Source: a virus. Taken from it: a stretch of DNA of 64,000 bases. How positions within the stretch are numbered: position 1 is the stretch's first letter; each line of letters starts with the position of its first letter. The DNA lies in IMG/VR virus record IMGVR_UViG_3300009551_000007, positions 1-64,000 of that record; one strand, given 5' to 3'. The notes below the pieces were generated by a model. It had not been told where the DNA came from and searched no databases. It saw only the letters and a list, made by a program, of their open reading frames with translations. Shown in pieces: positions 56,817-62,563 of this stretch. The position numbers and the translations under genes were made by a program.

Positions 56817-58670
56817 TCAACTGTAGCCGGCCTCGACGAACTTGACTATGACGTGGTCCGCGCCGACCGCCCGGAGGCGCTGGAACAGTTTGACGATGTC
56901 GCCGTGCGACGTCACCCCAGGCACTATTGGGTTGACCTGAATCGAGACGTAGATGCCGGCGGTCTTCAGTCGCTCGATGTCGGCGTAATGGTCCTCCAGG
57001 CTCATGGCACCGGGCGAGAGGAGTTTCCAGTCTGCGGCGTCGCCCGTGTTGAGGGACTTTTGCGCGTAGGAGTACGGCGACAGCTTCAAGAGGTCCACGG
57101 CCCAGTCCGGGTAGCGGAGGCGCGACAGGAAGAACAAGGGCAGCCCGGCGTCGACGAACGCCTTCGCACCTTCCTCCGTATTGTGGTAATACTGTTCGAG
57201 AGGCGTGAACGGGTCGGTGAACGACGAGAAGTAGCCGGCCGCGCCCCGGCGCATTTTGGTGATCTGTTGTCGCACCTGGTCGCCGTAACCCAGCGGGACG
57301 GTAATTAGGCCGGTGCCCCTGTAGCCGCGCATACCGGAGTTGATATAACAATTGTGAACTAGAACGCCCCGCTGGAAGAAGTTTTGCGATTCGGTTTGGA
57401 TGTCGTGGACGCGAACTCGTCCCGGTATTTTTTCAACCCCGACGACGTAAGTATCCCCAATCTCTTTAGTGCCTTTTGGTCGAAAATTACCACGTGGTAT
57501 CCCATTAGTCTGGCTTGCTGAATTTTCCTCTCGCCGTCGGCAGTCATGTACCCTTTCACCTCGAATATACAGTTGTCGGGAGGGAGAACGAAGTCGGGCA
57601 CATATGCCGACCCGTCCGGCAACGAAATTGAAAACGGTTCGTAATCCCAATCGTACCCACGGCGGTCGAGGTACTCCGCGAGTAACCGTTCCCATCCCGA
57701 CCTCATTTGAAATGTGCGACCTTTTCTGTCCGTGAATAGGCCGCGCTTGGAATGTTTGTATCCCGATACGCCGTTCCTGACTCGTTCCGCTTGGGCTAAT
57801 CTCCATTCCGGGGATTTCGGCCCACTGGCCCTCTTGCTCATAGACTCTCTGTTCGCGAGAGCATGGGCGCTCATTCTCTGGCGCGTCTCCGTAGACTTGG
57901 GCTTCCCCTTGGTAGGCGACGACTTGCCCAACCTCTTCATGCCGTTCTCGGAGCGAATCACTAACAGGCAAGCATCGCAGACTTTCCTGTGGTTCGGTAT
58001 GACCGTATCGCATCGGCAGGCTTTCAAGGCGTTCTCCCGGTTTTAGGTTTACCGCGTTCACCCATGCTCGGCGGGAAACCGAGTATACCGGATGATCACC
58101 GGTCATTAATAGCTTCCGCCCGTCGTTCAAAATCAATCTCACCAACCCTTCCGGCTTCCAATGCGACGTTACCCCCACGACCTTAGTGATTTGTACGCCC
58201 AACGGCGTCCTGCCCAGTACCGAGTCGCCGACTTTGAAACTTTCTATCGGTGCCGAACCATTGGGGGTGTCGACCAGTTCACCAGCTGGTAAAGAGAACT
58301 TACAGCCTACCGCGCACCAACCGCCGTAGGGTTCAGTGAGAACGGCTTCGGTGAAACAAGGCCGCGGGCGGCTCGCGGCGCTCTCGTTGTGAAGACTCTG
58401 ATACCAACCTTGGAGTTCCTTACCCTTCTCAATTCTCATGTGAGGGTAGGGCTGGAGGTACGCGAGAACGGCCTTCTTGTCCTCGTCTTTGGCGTTGCGC
58501 ACCATACCGATACGCACATCACGGACCTTGGTGACGCCCAGGTACGGGTCGCTGATCACGCGAATCGGTCCCAGTTCCTCACGGGGTTCCTTAGTCATGA
58601 AGTAATGGTAGCGTTCGGCGGACACGTCGGATTCATCGGTCCGCCCCACCCAGTCGGTCTCGTTATTCAC
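56817..58670 (-). CDS. radical SAM enzyme of thymidine hypermodification, interrupted by an intein
   Basis: 617 aa precursor. Extein residues 1-125 end WCAVGCKF and the downstream extein begins CYINSGMRGYRG. After splicing they join into CAVGCKFCYINSG, the CxxxCxxC motif (Cys119, Cys123 and the +1 Cys) that holds the [4Fe-4S] cluster. The downstream extein carries TIM-barrel elements (GLPLFFLSRLRYPDWAVDLL, YVSIQVNPIVPGV). It makes a 5'-deoxyadenosyl radical to rearrange a base side chain, by analogy with phages such as M6. The precursor cannot bind the cluster until splicing. Start ATG 58670, overlapping the MazG gene stop by 8 bases. Confidence 0.85.
   Translation of the reverse strand: MNNETDWVGRTDESDVSAERYHYFMTKEPREELGPIRVISDPYLGVTKVRDVRIGMVRNAKDEDKKAVLAYLQPYPHMRIEKGKELQGWYQSLHNESAASRPRPCFTEAVLTEPYGGWCAVGCKFSLPAGELVDTPNGSAPIESFKVGDSVLGRTPLGVQITKVVGVTSHWKPEGLVRLILNDGRKLLMTGDHPVYSVSRRAWVNAVNLKPGERLESLPMRYGHTEPQESLRCLPVSDSLRERHEEVGQVVAYQGEAQVYGDAPENERPCSREQRVYEQEGQWAEIPGMEISPSGTSQERRIGIQTFQARPIHGQKRSHISNEVGMGTVTRGVPRPPWVRLGLRTVFNFVAGRVGICARLRSPSRQLYIRGERVHDCRRREENSASQTNGIPRGNFRPKGTKEIGDTYVVGVEKIPGRVRVHDIQTESQNFFQRGVLVHNCYINSGMRGYRGTGLITVPLGYGDQVRQQITKMRRGAAGYFSSFTDPFTPLEQYYHNTEEGAKAFVDAGLPLFFLSRLRYPDWAVDLLKLSPYSYAQKSLNTGDAADWKLLSPGAMSLEDHYADIERLKTAGIYVSIQVNPIVPGVTSHGDIVKLFQRLRAVGADHVIVKFVEAGYS
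57351..58295 (-). other. intein (Ser1 type, 315 residues) in the radical SAM gene
   Basis: Block A begins SLPAGELVDTPNG at codon 126 (Ser as residue 1 in place of Cys). Block B is TGDHPVYSV, then the KPGERLESL linker. Block F is VHDIQTESQNFF and block G VLVHN, followed by the +1 Cys of the extein. All splicing residues (Ser1, block B His, penultimate His, terminal Asn, Cys+1) are present. The 190 codons between B and F are open but look non-functional in this frame; the endonuclease is in another frame. Confidence 0.88.
57359..58027 (-). CDS. homing endonuclease nested inside the intein in an alternative frame
   Basis: 222 aa, entirely within the intein but in another frame (start TTG 58027 with GGGAG upstream; stop TAG 57359 inside block G). 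Domains: zinc knuckle (Cys4, 6, 17, 20), a NUMOD3 DNA-binding repeat (GKPKSTETRQRMSAHAL, about 40-57), then a PD-(D/E)XK nuclease: MRSGWERLLAEYLDRRG, YVPDFVLPPDN (catalytic Asp) and IFEVKGYM (Glu-x-Lys). Inteins usually carry their endonuclease in the same frame. Here the host intein frame stays open through all 222 codons, so both are under constraint. It promotes homing into intein-free alleles. Confidence 0.85.
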   Translation of the reverse strand: MKACRCDTVIPNHRKVCDACLLVIRSENGMKRLGKSSPTKGKPKSTETRQRMSAHALANRESMSKRASGPKSPEWRLAQAERVRNGVSGYKHSKRGLFTDRKGRTFQMRSGWERLLAEYLDRRGYDWDYEPFSISLPDGSAYVPDFVLPPDNCIFEVKGYMTADGERKIQQARLMGYHVVIFDQKALKRLGILTSSGLKKYRDEFASTTSKPNRKTSSSGAF

Positions 58671-58980
58671 TGTCGGTCTCCTTGGATTGTTCTGAGTGCC
58701 ACTTGTAGAACGTCGCCAATTTGGCGTCGACGCGGCCCATGTAAGCCGCGTCGTTCAAGCCGTTAGCTTGTGTGAAAAACAGTACCGCCGCGTTGAGGTC
58801 AGCCAGTTCGGCCCGGAGGCCGTCGCGGAGGTCACCGTCCCAGTGCTTCGTGTCGCCGCCGGTCTGGAGGAGCTTGCCCAGTACCTGGAGGACTTCACCA
58901 CACTCCTCGATGAGCTTGGCCGTGCCGGGCCAGGTCTTCGACCCGAACGAAAACGGGTCACCGCAGTTGATCTGATCCAT
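58663..58980 (-). CDS. MazG-like nucleotide pyrophosphohydrolase, 105 aa
   Basis: Compact MazG core: PGTAKLIEECGEVLQVLGKLLQTGG (EExxE) followed by LRAELADLNAAVLFF (ExxD). It hydrolyses dNTPs or related triphosphates to monophosphates. Start ATG 58980 follows GGGAGG. The second MazG-type enzyme in the window (other at 48501), in line with heavy editing of nucleotide pools. Overlaps the radical SAM start. Confidence 0.75.
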   Translation of the reverse strand: MDQINCGDPFSFGSKTWPGTAKLIEECGEVLQVLGKLLQTGGDTKHWDGDLRDGLRAELADLNAAVLFFTQANGLNDAAYMGRVDAKLATFYKWHSEQSKETDSE

Positions 58981-59080
58981 CGTCTCCCTCCCGTATCTGT
59001 CGCAGTTTCCAACCGGCCACCAGGCCAATGAGGAACGCGAACAGCATTCCGATTGCCACCGTGAGAACCGTGCTAGTCAT
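58958..59080 (-). CDS. small membrane protein, 40 aa
   Basis: Short ORF: ATG 59080 overlaps the end of the 66 aa gene, and TGA 58958-58960 lies inside the MazG-like gene. The translation has a clear membrane segment (VLTVAIGMLFAFLIGLVAGW) followed by a polar basic end. Coupling and hydrophobicity support it despite small size; role unknown. Confidence 0.5.
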   Translation of the reverse strand: MTSTVLTVAIGMLFAFLIGLVAGWKLRQIREGDDGSDQLR

Positions 59081-59273
59081 CGTCGGCACTCCTCACGCTC
59101 GTGTCGTCGGCGATCTTTCGGACCGTTACCGTGACGACGTACTGGACGTTGTAAGAGTCAGTGAGGACACGCGCCAGTGCCGTCTCGATCTGCTCACCGA
59201 TACGCACGGCGGGCAGATACTCCTCGTCTGCGGTGACGAACGTCTTATCCATCAGCACATCGTTCGGACTCAT
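59073..59273 (-). CDS. hypothetical protein, 66 aa
   Basis: Not recognised. ATG 59273 follows GGAGGGAACT. A small beta/alpha protein with FVTADEEYLPAVRIGEQIETALARVL and NVQYVVTVTVRKIADD. It lies between the hydroxymethyl-dU kinase and the MazG-like gene; longer frame upstream is non-coding. Confidence 0.55.
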   Translation of the reverse strand: MSPNDVLMDKTFVTADEEYLPAVRIGEQIETALARVLTDSYNVQYVVTVTVRKIADDTSVRSADDD

Positions 59274-59290
59274 AGTTCCCTCCAGAGAGT

Positions 59291-59947
59291 TTAGGCACGC
59301 ACTCGTGCCGTGAGTAGGTTGACGACTAGTTCCGGTAACTGGCGGGCGGAAGCGCGGCGGCACCATACGCCCGCTTCGGTCAATTTTACCCGCGCCCGCT
59401 CTATCGTATTGACCCGCTTAGTTGTATTCAAGTGGTTGAGTTCCTTTTCGTTTCCGGCTTCCTGTCGCCGCGCCTTGATCTGATCGAGACACTTATCGAC
59501 TGGCGTGTTGAGGAAGAAGCAGCGGACGTCGGACATTTGGAGTGTCCATTTTGTGTCCTCTGAGAGGAGTAGCCCCTCGGTTAGTACGACTCCCGCACCG
59601 CCGATTATGCGGCGGCATGTACAACCCTTCACGTCGCCGGCGTCAATCACGTCGTACACGGCGCGTGCCGAACCAATGTTGTCGCACCCGCCGCAGACCG
59701 CTTCGTAATGGCCGAGCACTATGATTCTAGGCGGGAAAATCGGTAGCCTGGAGTTACCTAGTTCCATGTCGTACTCGCGGAGGTAGTAGCCGAGTGGCTT
59801 CTTGCGCCCCTCGAACTCGACCAGCTTGCCGTTATCGACGCCGGCGTCAACGTAGAAGGGCACCCAATCGCTGCCGAGGAGTGACATTATGGACCTCATA
59901 GCCCAGGTCTTGCCTGATCCTGAGGTGCCGCGAATTTGCACGATCAT
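59291..59947 (-). CDS. 5-hydroxymethyl-2'-deoxyuridine DNA kinase (P-loop)
   Basis: 218 aa. Walker A GTSGSGKT (7-14), then FEGRKKPLGYYLREY, IIVLGHYEAVCGGCDNIGSA and VVLTEGLLLSEDT. These phrases are typical of the phage P-loop kinases that phosphorylate the hydroxymethyl group of hydroxymethyl-dU in DNA, activating it for amino-acid transfer. The Cys-Gly-Gly-Cys-Asp turn is diagnostic for the group. Start ATG 59947 overlaps the next stop (TAATG). Its presence identifies the modification pathway. Confidence 0.82.
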   Translation of the reverse strand: MIVQIRGTSGSGKTWAMRSIMSLLGSDWVPFYVDAGVDNGKLVEFEGRKKPLGYYLREYDMELGNSRLPIFPPRIIVLGHYEAVCGGCDNIGSARAVYDVIDAGDVKGCTCRRIIGGAGVVLTEGLLLSEDTKWTLQMSDVRCFFLNTPVDKCLDQIKARRQEAGNEKELNHLNTTKRVNTIERARVKLTEAGVWCRRASARQLPELVVNLLTARVRA

Positions 59948-60627
59948 TAGCCCCTCCGAATGGTTCTCAGTTCGAGGTCGAGGCCGGCGATGGCCCGCCT
60001 CAAGTTTTCCTCGGTCAGTAAGCAGTTCAGTTCGCGGTACACGCCGCCCCTCGCGCCCGGCACCGGAACGAGTTTATCGGCCCACTCCATGCGGCGGTAA
60101 TCGCCCTTCCAGACGTTCCCCGACGACGTTTCATCCGTGACGCCCTGCTCGCTCGCCTGACCGTGAAACACGACCACGATGTCGACGTCGCTCGACAGAC
60201 CCGTTGCCGCCCAGTTGGTCGCTCGCGGATGCTTGATCTTCGGCGCGCGGACCAGTAGGCACCGGAGAAGGTACTCACCGAGCGTCACCGTCGCGAGGGT
60301 CTCACTCGCGTTGATATTCTCGTACCCCAATTCGGTCTTGGCTTTCGGCAGCGCCTTGGCGACTTCGGCGGCGAACATGAGGAAGACGTCGTTGCTCACT
60401 TTGGTCTCGTCCTTAGACCCGTCTCGCATGCGGCGGTACACTTCGACCTTGTCGACGCCGGCGTTATTGTAGAACACGGCCACTGCCTGGATATGCGCTT
60501 CGGAGAGGAGGCTACCGACGCCGGCGGGGACGGCAGCAGCAGACACAGGGCCTGCTATGTGAAAGTAAGCGCGGACCGGGTCGGGGTTCGTCCCCTCAGT
60601 GACATGTATTAGGTTCGGTTCGGACAT
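59947..60627 (-). CDS. unknown protein in the hypermodification cluster, 226 aa
   Basis: Not recognised. Alpha/beta pattern: AYFHIAGPVSAAAVPAGVGSLLSEAHIQAVAVFYNNAG, LGEYLLRCLLVRAPKIKHPRATNW, SSDVDIVVVFHGQ, GVYRELNCLLTEENLRRAIAGL. No Walker or Rossmann motif is evident. It is locked between the kinase and a transferase by 1 to 2 base spacing, so a part in the DNA modification process is likely: perhaps a cofactor or substrate supply step. Confidence 0.6.
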   Translation of the reverse strand: MSEPNLIHVTEGTNPDPVRAYFHIAGPVSAAAVPAGVGSLLSEAHIQAVAVFYNNAGVDKVEVYRRMRDGSKDETKVSNDVFLMFAAEVAKALPKAKTELGYENINASETLATVTLGEYLLRCLLVRAPKIKHPRATNWAATGLSSDVDIVVVFHGQASEQGVTDETSSGNVWKGDYRRMEWADKLVPVPGARGGVYRELNCLLTEENLRRAIAGLDLELRTIRRG

Positions 60628-60629
60628 TG

Positions 60630-61487
60630 TTAGACTCCTGGGTAACGGGATTTGGGCTTACCTTCGCTGTGGAGTGCGCGTTCGTACTTGTCGAACTCGC
60701 ATAGACAGTTCTGGTAGTCGTGGGCTTCGAGGCGCGAACTAATTGATTCGGGGAGCACTGAGCGTAACTGTTCGATGAGTTCGCGGAGGCGTTCCACGAA
60801 ATAGTCCTGATGGAAACCGGATTTTACCGGCAGTCCGAGGACGCGGTTCATTCCACGCGCACTGCCCGGCCCGACCGGTGCCCACCTGTTGTAATCGGAC
60901 CAGTAACCGTCCTTTGCCCAGCGGAGGTCCGCGACGACTTGCCCGGCCATGAACGAACCGAACCCGTACCGGCATACGAGCGCTTCGTGGGCGGCTTGCA
61001 TGGTGGACCCGTCGATGACCGGTGGGTCGGACAGGAGGTGTTCGAGGTAATAGTCGAACACGGAAGCGATCTTATCCTGACCGTCGTTACCTCGCACCAT
61101 GTATGCACCGTTGAATATCGTTACCCCTTGCCGTTTTACCGCGCGGAGGAGAGCGACTATGTCGTCAACTTGGGGGCCGCGAGAGTCGAATACGAGTTGG
61201 GTTATTCGGTCGAGGGACGACGGGAGGTTAATGAACCGCGCGACCGCCGCCGCGTACACGATACTGGGATGATCGAAATGGGGTTCGTACCAGTTGTTCC
61301 ATAGCCAGACGCTCACGGCGTCGTCCATACGCCGGACGTTGCAGAAGCGGTACTGCTGTAGTATCTCGTCGTCGGTCCAGGGCTTAGCTTCGCCCGCCAT
61401 ACGCTTCAAACGGACCGATTCCCGTTCGCGAATCCAGTATGCGAGACGGGCGAACGGGGACAGCTTACGGACGTCTTCGGTATTCAT
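60630..61487 (-). CDS. amino-acid:DNA transferase (alpha-glutamyl/putrescinyl thymine pyrophosphorylase, second type)
   Basis: 285 aa. The start FARLAYWIRERESVRLKRMAG, PWTDDEILQQYRFCNVRRMDDAVSVW is the hallmark of this group. The middle (GVTIFNGAYMV...VFDYYLEHLL) and CRYGFGSFMAGQVVADLRWA, WAPVGPGSARGMNRVLG form the helix-hairpin-helix glycosylase-like core. It would attach an amino acid or amine to phosphorylated hydroxymethyl-dU in DNA. It differs from the relative at 55094, so two distinct transfer steps or substrates are possible. GAGGAAAAT precedes ATG 61487. Confidence 0.8.
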   Translation of the reverse strand: MNTEDVRKLSPFARLAYWIRERESVRLKRMAGEAKPWTDDEILQQYRFCNVRRMDDAVSVWLWNNWYEPHFDHPSIVYAAAVARFINLPSSLDRITQLVFDSRGPQVDDIVALLRAVKRQGVTIFNGAYMVRGNDGQDKIASVFDYYLEHLLSDPPVIDGSTMQAAHEALVCRYGFGSFMAGQVVADLRWAKDGYWSDYNRWAPVGPGSARGMNRVLGLPVKSGFHQDYFVERLRELIEQLRSVLPESISSRLEAHDYQNCLCEFDKYERALHSEGKPKSRYPGV

Positions 61488-61600
61488 ATTTTCCTCATAG
61501 GGTAAAAGCCTTGCACTGGTCATAATCCCAGTCCTCGACTAGGGCCTGGAACCGGATGTGCGGGGGTAGGTCTTGAAACTTTAGGGCTATGGAGAGCCGC

Positions 61601-61834
61601 TCAATAGCACCGGCAACAGCCCTTGCAGCCCCACATGGCCGGCGGACACTGTTTCCCGCACCCCGGCCAGTGACAGTGGTGGCTACGGGTTTGCCCCTGG
61701 TTCTTTACCCAGTTTACCTTCACTTGCTTCGGGAGGGTAGCTACCTGAGCTTCCTTCTCCCGCCGCGCCCTGATCGCTTCCGCTCGCGCCCTCATGAGTC
61801 GTCTTTGATACACTATCGCCGGTATCGGTGGCAT
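61601..61834 (-). CDS. small Cys/His-rich protein, 77 aa, overlapping the 258 aa gene
   Basis: AAGGAG lies 8 bases before ATG 61834. The product is a basic helix (YQRRLMRARAEAIRARREKE) followed by CHWPGCGKQC and CKGCCRCY, a dense metal-binding end. Its first 50 codons overlap the end of the 258 aa gene in another frame. The SD and sensible composition favour a real gene. The gap 61488-61600 otherwise holds only an open stretch ending FQALVEDWDYDQCKAFTL without a clear start. Confidence 0.45.
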   Translation of the reverse strand: MPPIPAIVYQRRLMRARAEAIRARREKEAQVATLPKQVKVNWVKNQGQTRSHHCHWPGCGKQCPPAMWGCKGCCRCY

Positions 61835-62459
61835 GTGAGTGCTCCTTGTCGTAGGCCGTGATTAGCCCACCCTCACGCGAGTAGGCACACTTCTCGAAAT
61901 GCTTATCCATCACAGCCTTATAGCCCACGTTCCCTTCCGCTTCGTGCGCGGTCACGCCTTCATCCCAGTCCTTACGGTTCGTAATCATACCGGGCGAACG
62001 ACAGACCGGGCATGTCGGTATCCCCGGTCCGGCGTAGCCGAGCTTCGACCAGTCATCGGTCCAGTACGTGCACATTGCCGAGTACCAGACCGCACGGAGT
62101 GGGTCGTCCGGGCCGCACTTCGTCCCCGATTGAGTGAGACATTTCTTCCCGACGCCGACGGACGATTCATCGGTCACGGGTGCCGTAGAGACGCCGGCTA
62201 ACGAGTCGATCTCCTCTTTCGTATTGACTAGTACGGTAATGGGGACGTTAATATGGCCCGTGACCTCGACGGCGAAGTTGCGGGCCAGCTGGAGGACGAA
62301 CGCCGCCTTCATCACCGACATGCTCTTCCCGTTCACCGCGACGACGTTGGCAATGCTCGTGCGCTTATCGACGACGTTGGCGACGACGAGGTAGGAGCCG
62401 TTGCGGAACGAGAACACGTCCCCGCAAACCAGGTTCTCGACTAGTGTAGTTGATTTCAT
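61683..62459 (-). CDS. hypothetical protein with zinc knuckle, 258 aa
   Basis: Not recognised. N-terminal beta domain (VCGDVFSFRNGSYLVVANVVDKRTS; MSVMKAAFVLQLARNFAVEV), then Cys-rich middle (KKCLTQSGTKCGPDD, PTCPVCRSPGM) and a His/Glu region. The last 55 residues are Gly/Ser/Glu-rich and disordered, and this part overlaps the 77 aa gene. Possibly a DNA- or protein-binding accessory factor of replication. Confidence 0.6.
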   Translation of the reverse strand: MKSTTLVENLVCGDVFSFRNGSYLVVANVVDKRTSIANVVAVNGKSMSVMKAAFVLQLARNFAVEVTGHINVPITVLVNTKEEIDSLAGVSTAPVTDESSVGVGKKCLTQSGTKCGPDDPLRAVWYSAMCTYWTDDWSKLGYAGPGIPTCPVCRSPGMITNRKDWDEGVTAHEAEGNVGYKAVMDKHFEKCAYSREGGLITAYDKEHSHATDTGDSVSKTTHEGASGSDQGAAGEGSSGSYPPEASEGKLGKEPGANP

Positions 62460-62550
62460 CTGTGTCCCTTTCGAGTTTGAAAATGAGCCACGCCCCGATC
62501 AAGCCTATGAAGGGGGTCGAGATCAGGGCCAGTACGCTGTAGCCGTCCAT
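62365..62550 (-). CDS. small membrane protein, 61 aa
   Basis: GGAGACCGCT before ATG 62550 is a usable ribosome binding site. Residues 4-25 (YSVLALISTPFIGLIGAWLIF) are a membrane segment. The last 25 residues overlap the next gene in another frame and are Arg-rich. A minor phage membrane protein; function unknown. Confidence 0.5.
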   Translation of the reverse strand: MDGYSVLALISTPFIGLIGAWLIFKLERDTDEINYTSREPGLRGRVLVPQRLLPRRRQRRR

Positions 62551-62563
62551 AGCGGTCTCCGTG

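Noticed and set aside
57359-58670. Group I intron instead of an intein
   Set aside because: The interruption is an open frame with intein blocks A, B, F and G and a precise protein splice junction.
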